Positions 13,014-27,240 are shown, counted from the stretch's first letter. The stretch: 64,000 nt of DNA from Rutidosis leptorrhynchoides (GCF_046630445.1 NC_092340.1:35300001-35364000), one strand, 5' to 3'. The notes: a model not told the origin generated them from the sequence alone. Numbers and translations: made by a program.

Positions 13014-13251
13014 TAAAATGAACTTTACTTACTATGCCGGCCATACAGAAACTGTATGGCTACGATCAACAACATGACAGAATACACAAGACAAAAATAC
13101 ATATTAATTAGAAGTAGATACCGATACATAGCGTCTAGCAAAATTTAAATTCTTAAGTTTGGCAGATTATACAATAAGGTAGAAACAACTATAAAGGAAG
13201 CAGTCCATACGTCAAAAGCCAATAAAATAACATAAAATAAAATCTATATAC

Positions 13252-13547
13252 TTTTTTTTTAATAGCGGTTCGGGATCACCCAAGGGACTAAACCACCCAC
13301 GCGTTTATCTCCTGCAGTTGCATAACCCGCAACCAACTGCTGTCCAGGAGGAAACCCGGCCCAATCCAAGGGCATGAGCGGTAAAACCCCCCTCCCCCAC
13401 TGACCCAGCAACGCGATATGCGGAAAACACCCTTGTTAAGGGGCAACCTTGTGTGTAGTACTACGCCCCACGAGAGTCGAACTCCTGACCTCTTGTTAAG
13501 AGAGGCAGGCACTAGCACATGAGCTACAATACAAGGTTAAAAAAAAT
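13252..13547 (-). mobile_element. Second tRNA-derived SINE, about 296 bp
   Basis: On the minus strand an A box TGTAGCTCATGTGCTAG and a B box GAGTTCGACTCTC stand about 30 bp apart, followed by a body ending in a T-run-derived tail (plus-strand TTTTTTTTTT at 13251-13260). TCTATATAC at 13243-13251 and 13548-13556 is the likely target duplication. It differs in sequence from the SINE at 12839, so it is another family. The 76-codon frame inside is not a gene. Confidence 0.75.
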
Positions 13548-14001
13548 TCTATATACCACTCCGTATAACATTGTATAGAGATCTAAACAACCAGAAAGCA
13601 TGACTTGTATGAGCTAAAATTAAATAGAATATTTCAAGATGAACTCAATGTATTATAGTAGATTTATTAGATATAACGTGAGTGCAAAATTTGAAACTGC
13701 CAGTTAACGCATTTCCGGTTCTATATTATCGACAATTAACATCTATCATCTAATAAAGCAAACAAACAGGTATCAATCACACAAAATTCAACAACATGCT
13801 TTACGATAAATAAAATTTTTGGATTTTAACAAACACCGTAATCGAAGTTGTGAACATAATTACACGAAATTAGTAACATAATGTATACAGTAATACAGAT
13901 CGCTAAGTTTTACCTAGAACAGTGGAATAAATGAACTAGATGAAATGAAATGATGCGTTAACCAAACTAATAGCGTAAATTTGTGTGAATAAACATTATA
14001 C

Positions 14002-14260
14002 CTGATGGAAATTGTAGAAAAATGCCGGTAGACGATGAGGGAGAAAAATTCGGTTGTGAAATAAAATGGCGCTATTTTATTGTATTGTCCTGAAAAATAA
14101 GTAAATGGCGAGGTAATTATAGGAAAAATAATAATGAAGCAAAGAGAAAGAGATTTATTGTGGACCGTTGGATTAGAAAAATCCTTGATGTACGGTGGTG
14201 GATTACACATCTTGATGAATTAGCAAAGTGCTCCAAATCCCCTCTTTTTCCCTCCCGAGC
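14002..14260 (-). promoter_or_regulatory. Probable actin promoter and first leader exon
   Basis: On the gene strand this contains ATCCAACGGTCC, then CCTATAATTACC (possible TATA box, plus 14111-14122), then a pyrimidine-rich leader (TTTTTCTCCCTCATCG) up to the donor at 14001. The transcription start is not determined; the call rests on position and composition. Confidence 0.35.
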
Positions 14261-14409
14261 CTTTTTAACTTCTATTTATTTTTTTAAAGTTAATTTATAT
14301 TTATATTTATATTTATACTTATATAATTTATTATTCAACATTGACATATCTACCATAATTTTTAATATTTTCATCATAACTATGCATTAACAGGTTGTAT
14401 ATATCATGG

Positions 14410-15560
14410 TTGCAATCACACCCCCAAATAGGACCGGGGTTAGATGTGATCTTTCAATACCAAAACACAAGTATGTAAAGAGAATGACTCTATATGAGAT
14501 GTTTTATAAAAAAATAAATTGTATTGCAGCAGAATAAAAATGAAGTTTTACATCAAAATCCAAATGTAAATGTCAAATGTTTAATAAATAATAAAATAAA
14601 ATATGCAAGACTCCAATGCAAGGCAGCACACATATAGCAATCATCATCAGCACATAAACTAATCGTTATCTGAGACAAAACATGCTTAAAAATCAACACA
14701 ATGGTTGAGTGAACAACATAAGTTTAATAATTAATAATCAGAAGTTTTTAGACCATAAGATTTAGTTATCAAAATCGTTATAAATCATATATCAATAATA
14801 AACAATATGTCATGAGTTATAATATCGAGCTAAACATAAACCTCTGACACTGCGCGTGTGTCGGTAATCATTATTATGTACCCCTTGACGATCGGTCAAT
14901 GGCTCTCAATAGGCCTATTCACAATAATTAAGCTTGCCACATTTTAATTCCAGCAATTAACGATATTATGGTGGGGATTTGCATGTAAAAAATACAAGTA
15001 TAAATACATGTTTAATAGAAGTCTCACGAAGTTGCATATCAAAAAGTTTAGGCACTTGTGTCTAAATTGTAAATCATTTCAAAATCAAGCATGTGTCTCA
15101 CCCCAAGATTTATAAAATATATTAAAATTTGTAAAAGCGGGGCTATGAAGTTCACCTTAATAATAGCACAGTGAAGAATATCCACAATCGAAAATAGAAG
15201 CAAGAAATGAATGGGAGAGACCTCAACCTAGAGATGTAGAAATTCAGAAGTTGTCCAAATGACAATGAAAATCATAAGTGAACTTAAGAGTTGTTTTACA
15301 AGTGTTTGCATGTCCACCATAATCAAGTTTAGACCTTGTACAACTTACGCAAACCTCGGTGCTATCAAATAAGTTCGAAATGACCAGATGTAACCGGGAG
15401 CCAGGACTCTTGATCATAAACTAAGTCATGACATTCTAGATCCACAACCTTAACCCATAATGGCAACATAGACATCATTATCTTACGACCGTAAGTAGCG
15501 GTGAAGTTTGTATAAGTCGTACGTTTATCGGTATGATTATAGTATTCACGAGTTGTGTGT
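14410..15560 (-). repeat. Degraded chromovirus-type LTR fragment
   Basis: The stretch starts AATCACACCCCCAAATAGGACC and has the same order of phrases as the minus-strand LTRs further right: AAAATCAACACAATGGTTGAGTGA, ATAATTAATAATCAG, AGACCATAAGATTT, then a block with GCGTGTGTCGGTAATC and AATAGGCC. Target duplication and partner LTR are not seen. It is an old, broken or solo LTR. Family assignment by resemblance only. Confidence 0.4.
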
Positions 15561-16180
15561 TTATTAGGAATACAACACTTAATTATGTTACTTGTACATA
15601 TATAAGTTCAAGTTATAATACTTATAAATATTTAATTATTATTGTTTCATAATCTATAGTTTCTATTAGAATTCTATAATGATGATGTCATTATTAAGCT
15701 AATTCTTTTGTTAAGAAAAAATTAAAAATAAAAAGAAAAAATCTAGGTTACTTAGATGATGTCATTAATCTTAAGTATTTTATTATTAAAAAAAATTGTA
15801 CTTATAGTAACTAATTATTTAATCTTAAGGTTATTTTTTTATTCTAATTCATCTTTAATTCTTTCCTAATTAAAGATATGTAATATATTATACGGAGTGT
15901 ATATATATTAGATATAAATAAATAAATCCCAAGGATTTTCTTGGTGTGTGAGGCGTAAAAGATGAGCAGAAACAAAAGGTCAAGTTTTAGTATTTGTTTT
16001 CGTTCGATAAAGATAAGATACACCGAGTATTTGTTTCTGTACAGGAAAAAAGTATTTTAGTAAGTTTTACTTCGATTTTCAAAGTTACAAACAATAGTGG
16101 ATATTGTTTTCGGGTTATATACGGACTAGCATCTGATTGGTGTTGTAGTTCATTTATTCTGACCAAGTTAAGTAAAACAA
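15561..16180. other. AT-rich intergenic DNA
   Basis: Low-complexity, mostly A and T; no gene, RNA or clear repeat end recognised. Confidence 0.4.
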
Positions 16181-16320
16181 TATGTTTGTAAAAACAACAA
16201 GAAGTTTTTTAGTTGGAATCCGTGATTCCACGGGTCATTAAACTAAATGACTTTAACATTTACATTACATTGAACTGTTTCGTTTAAACAAACCCGTGAT
16301 ACCCCGGGTCATTTTACTAG
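16181..16320 (+). repeat. Helitron-like 3' end, copy 2
   Basis: Shares with 8197-8336 the order TTTGTAAAAACAAC, ACGGGTCATTAAA, CTGTTTCGTTTAAACAAACCC, then CCCGTGATACCCCGGG, TCATTTTA and CTAG followed by T. An additional CCGTGATTCCACGGG hairpin lies at about 16220-16234. It is a non-autonomous Helitron-like terminus; no RepHel gene nearby. Confidence 0.45.
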
Positions 16321-17171
16321 TAATATGTTAAGGTTGTATTAATTTAATAAGTATTAAATTCTTAATTAAATGTTTATAAGTATTTATTTATTATTAACTT
16401 TATCTCATCACCTAATATAAATAATAGATATTATATATTTATATTCTTATTTGTTACCGTATTTAAAGGATAATTGTTAGTGTAATAGTTTACTAATTAA
16501 ATAATGTACATAATTAGTTAGATAATTAATTTAAATAGTAGATAATTATAAAATTTCATATTCCATATTTATCTACTGATCTCATAATTTTAAATAATAT
16601 TAATTCATTAATAAATACATTTTATATATTTATATAAACCGATATACATAGAATTATATATAAATTCGTTTTTAATTCCAACAAATACTCAATAATTACA
16701 AATAAAATTTTTATAGACTTATCTCAGTATAAAAATCTGTAGAAAATTTATAAAAATAAATTCCACCACGTTTTTATATTTATTTAGTATGTATCCTTGT
16801 TATTATTCTAGGTTTACACAATAAATAAATTTAATTATAAAATAAATACCAATTCGACTTCAAAAATTATGTTTCCAATTTTATAAGTTATACTTACTGT
16901 ATTGGTCATATAAAAATTTATAAACAAATTTTATACCATAAATAATATTTATTTAGAATTTAATACTCGTATATATACAATAATCGTATAAATTGAATAA
17001 TAAATATAATAAGCTTTCCAAAAAATTATGTTTCGACCTAAACATGTTCTATAATAGATCTAAATAGTTTTCATATATTTTCTACTGTATAAGATATTTT
17101 CTATAATTTAATCCATGATTTACTTGTTAATTATACAAACCGAACACCATAAATAGAAAATAATAGATTCG
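16321..17171. other. Very AT-rich DNA, nothing recognised
   Basis: Composition is almost entirely A and T with many short TTTATA/ATAAAT words. No coding region; may be an old decayed repeat. Confidence 0.4.
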
Positions 17172-18555
17172 TGATGTGCGTAGAGGTGTATATGAAATAG
17201 CTTATATTTTACTAGGAAAAACTATTAAATACGATACAATTTTACACAAGATATTTTATTTATTTATTTATAGAATGGATACACTTAAACCTTGCTACAA
17301 CACTTATAGGCAGTGTACCTAATCGTACAGTAGTGTAGTTTTTAGTAAGTCTGGTTCGTTCCACAGGGAAATCTTTAAACAAAGCTTAACGCTATATTAG
17401 TTTTAATTTATAAAAATACAAATATATATATAAGTAATATTATTATTATAAAGGGGGGTTTTTACCGTTTAATGACCGGTTTGTCGATTTTTAAAACTTA
17501 GTCGCAGTTAAAACCTAATGTAAAATAATAAATAAATAAAAGACTTAATTTAAAGCGTAAAGTAAATAATGATAATGAAATTGCGATAAATAAAAGTGCG
17601 ATAAAATTGCGATAATTAAAGAGTACGAAAATTAAAAGTGCAATTAAATACAATGACAATAAATAAAAGTGCGATAATTAAAATAACAATTAAATATGAA
17701 AATAAAGGAATTATGCTTATTTAAACTTCCGTAATCATGATGTTTGACGTGTTGATTTTTAGTTTTATGCCCATGGGTTAATTGTTCTTTGTCCTGGATT
17801 ATTTAATATGTCCATACGGATTTGTCCATAATAGTCCATCAGTCATAAATATAAAGTGCGAAAGTCTTCGTCAAATTATTCTTATTCCCGAAGTCAAATA
17901 TTCCAACTAATTGGGGATTCGAATTGTAACAAGGTTTTAATACTTGGTTAAATGAATACACCATGTTATCGACTGCGTATAAACCAAGGTTTTACTACTT
18001 TGTTAACAATTACACCAATTACCCTTGAATGTAATTCACCCCTGTTTCAACAAGTCTATTAACTATTAATCCAGTTCCGTGTCCGGTAAAATGAACAATT
18101 ATTGGTATTTATAGAGATCCCGTCCACCGTACCCAGTCAAGCGTATGTGGTTATATATAAATACGTCAAATTATAAGTCTATATATTAAATTAACGAGGT
18201 ATCATTCAGTTAATATAAAGCCCATTAATAGCCCATAGTCTAATTTCCACAAGTGTCGTTCTTTTGTCCAAACCCCAATTATGGTACAAAGCCCAATTAC
18301 CCAATCTTAATATTTTTAGCCCAACATCATGATTACTTCGTTTTAAATAAGCATAATAATAACTTAGCTACGAGACATTAAATTAAAAAGGTTGAACATA
18401 ACTTACAATGATTAAAAATAGCGTAGCGTTACACGGACAAAATTTCGACTTACACCCTTACAACATTCGCTAACATACCCTTATTATTGGAAATTAAAAT
18501 TAAAATTAAAATTATAATATAAATATATATATAATACGTTTAGATAGAGAGATTG
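17172..18555 (-). repeat. Athila-family LTR, partial, cut by Tekay-A
   Basis: The reverse complement follows the Athila LTR at 25224-27212 over most of its 3' two thirds: TGTGTAAAATTGTATCGTA, GGTACACTGCCTATAAGTG, GTTTTAACTGCGAC, CCCATGGGCATAAAACTAAA, GGTGTAATTGTTAACAAAGT, GTAACGCTACGCTATTTTTA. It starts with a TGATGTGCG.. end and stops where the Tekay-A LTR begins at 18556; the remainder should lie beyond the window. Many differences from the young Athila show it is much older. Fossil. Confidence 0.8.
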
Positions 18556-19717
<1,162 letters not shown>

Positions 19718-20492
19718 TGTGAAGACACGTCCTAATCCATCCAGACGAAGTCCATATCGATTATAAACGATTCACAACAGTTGATTACATCGCGAGGTAC
19801 TTGACCTCTATATGATACATTTTACAAACATTGCATTCGTTTTTGAAAAGACAATCTTTCATTACATCGAAAGTTGACAGGCATGCATACCATTTCATAA
19901 TATATCCAACTATAATTGACTTAATAATAATCTTGATGAACTCGACGACTCTAATGCAACGTCTTTTGAAATATGCCATGAATGACTCCAAGTAATATCT
20001 ATAAAATGAGCAAATGCACAGCGGAAGATTTCTTTCGTACCTGATAATAAACATGCTTTAAAGTGTCAACCAAAAGGTTGGTGAGTTCATTAGTTTAGCA
20101 TAAATAATCATTTAATAATTTTAATAGACCACAAGATTTCATATTTCAATACACATCCCATACATAGAGATAAAAATCATTCATATGGATTGAACACCTG
20201 GTAACCGACATTCACAATATGCATATTAGAATATCCCCATCATTCCGGGATCCTCCTTCGGACATGATATAAATTTCGAAGTACTAAAGCATCCGGTACT
20301 TTGGATGGGGCTTGTTGGGCCCGATAGATCTATCTTTAGAGTTCGCGTCAATTAGGGTGTCTGTTCCCTAATTCTTAGATTACCAGACTTTATAAAAAGG
20401 GCAATATTCGATTAGATAATCTAACCATAGAATGTAGTTTCGATTACTTGTGTCTATTTCGTAAAGCATTTATAAAAGCAGCGCATGTATTC
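19718..20492 (-). repeat. Minus-strand element, LTR copy 1, left piece
   Basis: Matches 54784-55558 closely. It is cut at 20492 by Tekay-B within the phrase GCGCATGTATTC, and the LTR continues at 48379-50388. Confidence 0.85.
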
Positions 20493-23230
20493 TGTAACGA
20501 CCCGTACTTTTGCGATCATTTTATACTTATAAGATTAATATTTACATAAATTAAACCTTGCCAACATGATAAGCAATCCAAATTGTCGAGACTTATATTT
20601 CCGAAAAGAGTTTTACACAACGTTTGACCGTCTAGTTTGACCGATGGTATCACGAACTATACAATATATGATAATTATACGTTTGTGTATATATATGTAT
20701 ATATACATATTTAACATGATTAATAAATGTTTTAATATCTCATTTTATATTAATAACAACAAGTTATATGTGTATTTTGAAACTACTAACTTAAGTTTTC
20801 AAAACGATAACAATACGTAACGTTATTTGACATATATACTTAAGACTTATAATGTTATACATATATTGTATAAGTAATGTATTTAATTACTTTTAAAGAA
20901 CTTAAATACATAAAACCATATAAGTGTATTCACAAAAGATAGCTATATTTGAATCCTCATTTCATTTTTCACAAAATTTCTATACGTATACCTAGAGTAT
21001 TTGTACTCGTATCATACCTAGCTCCTATACGTATTTACTAATAGTAAATACACATCAAAATCACCACCTAACCAGCCATTATTCATGCCCTTAGAGCTAG
21101 GTAATTACTTTTGGATGATTACTTGACTAATTATACAAGAAAACAACTAAAACTTTTGTCCTTGTACACCATCAAAAACGCCACCATCACCACCTTAAAT
21201 ACTTCCATTCATTTCCCATTTTTGATTCACTTTCACTTCAATTATCTTAGCAAAAACACACACTCTTTCAAGAACTCTAAACTCCATAACACTTCAGCAA
21301 CTTACCAAGAAGATCTAGCTTCAAAAACCATACTAAAACACCATAAGAAAACCATACAAAAACACTTCAAGAAAACCCTCCAAGAACACCAACTTACTTC
21401 CAATCTTTCATCCACTACAATCACCCTTTTTGTTCTAGCTTCTTACTCCTCTTTTACAGCAAACTTATCCAAGGAACTTGAGGTAGAATTTATGTTCATA
21501 ACCTTATTCAATTCATATATATATAGCTATCTTATTTTGTGGTACAAAAGTTTAACAACAAGAACATAGTTTGAATGTTTTCAAACTTGTTTGCAAACTA
21601 AATAGATCCTTCTAACTTAACTTTTAAAATACTTCAAGACATGTAACATAACTTATTTATATGTTAATTTAACAAGGTAAAACTTGGTTTTTCAAAGTAT
21701 AAGTATTTTTGGAAAAATGGTCATTAAATGATTTTGTTGTAACAAAATGTTTAACTTCATATGTTTCACTAATGTTTCACTTATGCCGTATGATTTTGAA
21801 TACAAACCAAGGTATTTACAGTTCATAGTCTTAAAGAAGAACTCGGTCCAAGAAGATGGCAATTTGAATCAACGAAAACGGATTTGTAACGAAGAAACTA
21901 TGACCGAAACAAAATTGGTTATCCTAGATCATTTCAACTACGGGATCAATTGGAAAAAAATGATATAAATCACATATTTCTAAGATAACATGATATTTTA
22001 TATATATGTACTTATAATTCAATTTTATATGGTTCAGGATCACCCGTAAACAATACGAGAAGATTAATCATAAGATCCCATGATTGTACGCAACACGTCA
22101 TTTGACAACACCGGTACCATGGGTCAAGATTAATCTCGACCAATACATATATGATGGGGTTTTATTGATTTCGTTGGGGGTTTTATTTATTTCATTGCGG
22201 GTATATTAAACATCTAAAAATGAACCATTAAAATTGAATTACTAACATTGGACTGCTAACTACGGACTAAGGAATTATTCAAAGTATTAAAAGTATAACA
22301 AGTATATATTTATAACGTTTGTTTAAAAATGAAAACATATTGATATATTATATATGGATAGGTTCGTGATATCAACCGGGAGACCAAGTCAATTATCTAT
22401 ATCTTCAAAGACAACCGTGAGTATATAGTCCCACTTTTAAACTCTAAATATTTCGGGATGAGAATACATGTATTTTATGTTTTACGATATGGACACAAGT
22501 AACTGAAAAATATATTCTACGTTGAGTTGTACCACTGGCATACTTCCCTGTAGCTTGGTAACTAATATTTACAGCGGTATTGTAAACGCGAATCCTGTTG
22601 ATAGATCTATCGGGCCTGACAACCCCAACCGGACTGGACGACCAGTATTCAACGGTTGCACAGTACTTCGTTTTGTGACTACACTTGGTACGGTGTAGTA
22701 AGATTTCATATTAAAGGGAATATGCGACGTGAAAATGTTAAGTATGGTTACCAAGTGCTCAACCACTTAGAATACTTTTATTAAACTGTTTATATACGAA
22801 ATCTTGTGGTCTATATATATATTGCTGCCGGCATTAAACCTATATCTCACCAACTTTATGTTGACCTTTTTAAAACATGTCTATTCTCAGGTGATTTCTA
22901 AAGCTTCCGCTGCATCATGTTGGATCTAACCAGGATCTTGCGTACGCATGTTTGTGTCAAAAATAAAACTGCATATCCGAGATGTTGTATTGTAAAATAT
23001 GCTAGAAACCGTGTTGTTGTCATCATTTGTAAAGTTTGTAAGTCGAAGATTATCGCTAAACGTTAATCTTCTTTTTATTGTCTTAAGCTTGTAACAAAAA
23101 TAATGGTTATGGTTTGTAATGTATAATATATGCAGTTTTCTTTCAAAAATGTCTCATATAGAGGTCAATACCTCGCAATGAAATCATACGTTATCTAACG
23201 CGTTCTTATGGTTAAGGACGGGTTATGACA
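20493..23230 (+). repeat. Tekay-B 5' LTR, 2738 bp
   Basis: TG...CA ends, identical length to 45636-48373. The 152-codon frame at 21111-21569 is repeated in the other LTR and looks like low-complexity leader sequence (Thr/Ser/Lys/His rich); it is not supported as a gene. Confidence 0.92.
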
Positions 23231-23232
23231 TG

Positions 23233-23244
23233 TGGTATCAGAGC
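23233..23244 (+). other. Tekay-B primer-binding site (tRNA-iMet)
   Basis: TGGTATCAGAGC two bases after the LTR end, complementary to the 3' end of plant initiator methionine tRNA. Confidence 0.9.
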
Positions 23245-23426
23245 GTTGGTCTTAGCGAACCAGGTTTGCATTAGTGTGTCTAACCGAGAAGTCGTTAGGA
23301 TACATTAGTAAAGTCTGGACTTTGACCGGGTCTGATTTAAAAAAAAAAAACCATTGCTTATCACTGTTGGTTAAAATTTATATGTAAATATTATGTAGTA
23401 CTAATGGGTTAGTTGTTGTGTGATAG

Positions 23427-23897
23427 ATGTCGGGCTCGAAACTTATTATCACATTCAGCGACTCCGAATCAGAACCTTCAGATTGTGTTTCAGTCATTAA
23501 CATATCCGATGACGAAAGTGGTATTTTTGGGGAAGACTCACAATTTCCGGATGAACCAACTATAGAAATATCGGAAAGTGAACCCGAGGAGGAAAGTGAA
23601 CCCGAAGAGGAAAGTGAACCCGAAGAAGAAAGTGAACCCGAGGAAGAAATACTAGAAATTACGAAAGAAAAATTCGATCAAGGAAAGAAACGAAAAGCGA
23701 ATGAATTAGAAAATTCAAATCCCGAACTTAGTGAGAATGACGTAGCACCAATTCCACTCAACACTACCACCCCTATTCCCGCTATTCCTATTAGTGCTAT
23801 CCCCGCATCTAGTTCTTCGGCTCCTCAGCCAAAACGTAGGCAGACAGCTAGGATAAGCGTTAGGCCATTCATTGGAACTAAACGCCCTAGAAAATAG
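23427..23897 (+). CDS. Tekay-B pre-gag ORF: acidic SEPEEE-repeat protein, 156 aa
   Basis: An intact ORF between the PBS and gag, not part of the standard chromovirus gene set. The N-terminal half is acidic and serine-rich (TFSDSESEPSD, INISDDESG), followed by four to five tandem SEPEEE units (about residues 51-73). The C-terminal third is proline/alanine-rich and ends in basic clusters (PKRRQTARISVRP, GTKRPRK) that could be nuclear-localisation signals. No known domain recognised. Positional counterparts exist in Tekay-A (59949-60377) and in the minus-strand element (near 54351). Function unknown; chromatin or histone binding by the acidic tract is only a guess. Confidence 0.7.
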   Translation: MSGSKLIITFSDSESEPSDCVSVINISDDESGIFGEDSQFPDEPTIEISESEPEEESEPEEESEPEEESEPEEEILEITKEKFDQGKKRKANELENSNPELSENDVAPIPLNTTTPIPAIPISAIPASSSSAPQPKRRQTARISVRPFIGTKRPRK

Positions 23898-24257
23898 ACC
23901 GAACGATGCACTGCCGTATTAAGCCATGGAATCATATAATGTTTTGTATAATATTATTAGTGTGGTTTGCTTAAAGTTTGATGTAAGATAAGCATATGTA
24001 AAATAGCGAGGTATGAAATGCAATAATTTTCCATGGTTAAGTATTATTTAGATTGTAGTAATTGATTCTGTACTAAGCTATTAAGTATGAACATTAACGA
24101 GTAGGTACTACCCAAGATATAATTATAAAACGCTAATAAGAAGAAAAGGCTTTTATAATAATACCTGGTTCATATTATTAACAAGCTATAAATGTACTAT
24201 AAATACACACTACATCTATAATATTCCATGTGAATAATTATTTTCTTTCATTAGGAA

Positions 24258-25223
24258 ATGGCGCGATTGAATCGAATGACGGAACAAGAACTCGAGGAAC
24301 TCATCAACCAGCGAGTGAACGATAGAATGCTATGGGTCGAAGCTGCAAGAGCTGCTGCAGTTAACCCAAATCCTCGTGTAGGATGCTCCTACAAGACGTT
24401 TCAAGCTTGCAAGCCATCATCATTCAGTGGAACGGAAGGACCGATCGGTTTAACCCGATGGATAGAAAAGATGGAGACGGTGTTCAAAATCAGTGGTTGT
24501 GATGAAAAAGACATGACCAAGTTTGCATCGTGCACTTTACAAGATAGTGCACTCACATGGTGGAAGAATTATGTGAAGGCGGTAGGAGGAGATGTAGCTT
24601 ATGATACTCCATGGGAAGAATTCAAAGCAATGATAATCACCGAGTATTGTCCAAGGAATGAGGTTATTAAGTTAGAAGATGAGTTACGAAGTTTGAAGGT
24701 GGTTGGTACTGAAATCACCAACTACAATCAGCGATTCATGGAATTGGTTTTACTATGTCCTGAATTGGTTCCAACCGAAGCACGGAAGATTGAAATGTAC
24801 AAAGGTGGTTTGCCCAAAAAGGTCAAGGCAAACGTTACAGCATCGAAACCTAAGACAATTCATGAAGCTATAACCATGGCGAACGAGTTAATGGATCAGG
24901 TCATTCTGGATAAGAAAGCATTCACTACTGAGGTGAAGGTATCGAGTAACAAAAGGAAGTGGAACGGAAATTATGATCGAGGTTACCAACAGCAATCTTT
25001 TAAGAAACCAGAAACCCCGAAAGGTGCGGGTAGCGGTTCAGGCTTTGGTTACAAAGGACAAAGTCCTTTATGCAACCGTTGTCACAAACATCACTTTGGT
25101 TACTGTAGTGTGTTGTGCACCAAATGCAATCGACAGGGTCATCTTGCTGAAGATTGTAAGGCTCTCGTTACAAATGGTAACAAGACTCCTGCTACCAACG
25201 CAAATAGAACTGCTTTGGCTACC
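24258..25223 (+). CDS. Tekay-B gag, up to the Athila insertion
   Basis: Chromovirus Gag: the capsid-like region runs from FSGTEGPIGLTRWIEKMETVF through LTWWKNYV to KIEMYKGGLP, and TIHEAITMANELMDQ follows. A Lys/Gly-rich linker leads to a zinc-binding stretch CNRCHKHHFGYCSVLC and the knuckle CTKCNRQGHLAEDC (CX2CX4HX4C). The Athila sits directly after it at 25224; the remaining part of the gag-pol region lies at 42142-45588. The start is the first ATG after a TTTCATTAG tract. Confidence 0.88.
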
Positions 25224-27212
25224 TGATAATGCTAAAAACGAACATATATTTCATAGCATTATTCCTCAAGAAAGACAAGCTTTTAGTTGCAATTGTTCTA
25301 TTTACAAGTGATATTCGTTTAAATAATAAAAGGTGAAGACAAAAGACAGATTCGACGATTTGAAGACGCAAACGACCAAAAAGCTCAAAAGTACAAAAGA
25401 CAATCAAAAAGGTTCCAATTATTGATAAGAAACGTCTCGAAATCACAAGAGTACAAGATTCAAAACGCAAAGTACAAGATATTAAATTGTACGCAAGGAC
25501 GTTCAAAAAACCGGAACCGGGACCGGAGTCAACTCTTAACGCTCGACGCAACGGACTAAAAATTACAAGTTAACTATGTATATAAATATAATATAATATA
25601 TAATTAATTATATTAATTATATATATATTATTTATATATATTATTAAAACCGTCGGCAGCCAGAAACTCCAAGGGTGTGAAATGAAAATACCTCTCCGCG
25701 ACTCGCGGAGTTTGAAGGGCTTTTTGCCGCGAGTCGCGGAGCCCCAAAATTCATTTCTGGCTATAAAGCCAACCGAATTCTGATCGAATTTTACACATTA
25801 TTTTTCATCTCTCTCTCAATATATACGAGTAATATATATTTATATTTATAATTTATATTTTAATTTTAATTATAATTCTAATAATAAGGGTATGTTAGCG
25901 AATGTTGTAAGGGTGTAAGTCGAAATTCTGTCCGTGTAACGCTACGCTATTTTTAATCATTGTAAGTTATGTTCAACCTTTTTATATTAATGTCTCGTAG
26001 CTAAGTTATTATTATGCTTGTTTAAAACGAAGTAATCATGATGTTGGGCTAATTACTAAAATTGGGTAATTGGGCTTTGTACCATAATTGGGGTTTGGAT
26101 AAAAGAACGACACTTGTGGAAACTAGGCTATGGGCTATTAATGGGCTTTATATTTGTTTAACTAAATGAAAGTTTGTTAATGTTAATATAAAGATTTACA
26201 ATTGGGCGTCCCTATAAATTACCATATACACTCGATCGGACACGATGGGCGGGGTATTTATATGTACGAATAATCGTTCATTTAACCGGACACGGGAATG
26301 GATTAATAGCCACTAGAATAATTAAAACAGGGGTGAAATTACATTCAAGGGTAATTGGTGTAATTGTTAACAAAGTAGTAAAACCTTGGTTTACACGCAG
26401 TTGATAACCTGGTGTATTCATTAAACAAAGTATTAAAACCTTGTTACAATTCGAATCCCCAATTAGTTGGAATATTTATCTTCGGGTATAATAATAATTT
26501 GACAAGGACACTTGCAATTTATATTTATGACTGATGGACTGTTATGGACAAAAACCAGACGGACATATTGAATAATCCAGGACAAAGGACAATTAACCCA
26601 TGGGCATAAAACTAAAATCAACACGTCAAACATCATGATTACGGAAGTTTAAATAAGCATAATTCTTTTATTTCATATTTAATTTCCTTTATTTTATATT
26701 TAATTGCACTTCTAATTATCGCACTTTTATTTATTGTTATCGCACTTTTAATCATCGTACTTTTAATTATCGCAATTTAATTTTATCGCATTTTTATTAT
26801 TCGCAATTTCATTATCGTTATTTACTTTACGCTTTAATTTAAAGTCTTGCATTTATTTTATATTTTACATTAGGTTTTAACTGCGACTAAAGTTTTAAAA
26901 TCGACAAACCGGTCATTAAACGGTAAAAACCCCTCTTTATAATAATAATATTACTTATATATATATTTGTATTTTTATAAAAGTAAACTAATATAGCGTT
27001 GAGCTTTGCTTAAAGATCTCCCTGTGGAACGAACCGGACTTACTAAAAACTACACTACTGTACGATTAGGTACACTGCCTATAAGTGTTGTAGCAAGGTT
27101 TAAGTATATCCATTCTATAAATAAATAAATATCTTGTGTAAAATTGTATCGTATTTAATAGTATTTTCTGCGTAAAATATAAGCTATTTTATATACACCT
27201 CGTTCGACAACA
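25224..27212 (+). repeat. Athila 5' LTR, 1989 bp
   Basis: Contains the palindrome CTCCGCGACTCGCGGAG at 25694-25710 and the related CCGCGAGTCGCGGA at 25727-25740, and a T-rich tract with repeated ATCGCAYTTTTA phrases at 26700-26820. The minus-strand frame at its 5' end is repeated in the other LTR and is not a gene. Confidence 0.95.
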
Positions 27213-27220
27213 AGTATTTT

Positions 27221-27240
27221 TGGCGCCGCTGCCGGGGAAC
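27221..27240 (+). other. Athila primer-binding site (tRNA-Asp type)
   Basis: TGGCGCCGCTGCCGGGGAAC lies eight bases after the LTR. Athila elements characteristically use this tRNA-Asp-like TGGCGCCGTTGCCGGGGA site. Confidence 0.88.

Larger units (their letters stand above)
12472..14001 (-). other. Probable actin 5' leader intron
   Basis: On the gene strand CATCAG|GTATAATG at 14001 is a good donor and TTCGAAG|GTAGC at 12472/12471 an acceptor, 10 bases before the ATG. Plant actin genes usually have such a leader intron, where it boosts expression. It holds two SINEs and otherwise no gene. Splice sites are inferred from sequence only. Confidence 0.55.

Noticed and set aside
21111-21569. 152-codon open frame, also present at 46254-46712
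   Set aside because: Both lie at the same place in the two Tekay-B LTRs; composition is low-complexity and no motif is seen. Identity follows from LTR identity, not from selection.
25219-25223. Athila LTR end placed at CGACA, giving mismatched target repeats
   Set aside because: Ending the LTR three bases later (CGACAACA/CGACATCA) gives a perfect CTACC target repeat and equal LTR lengths of 1989 bp.
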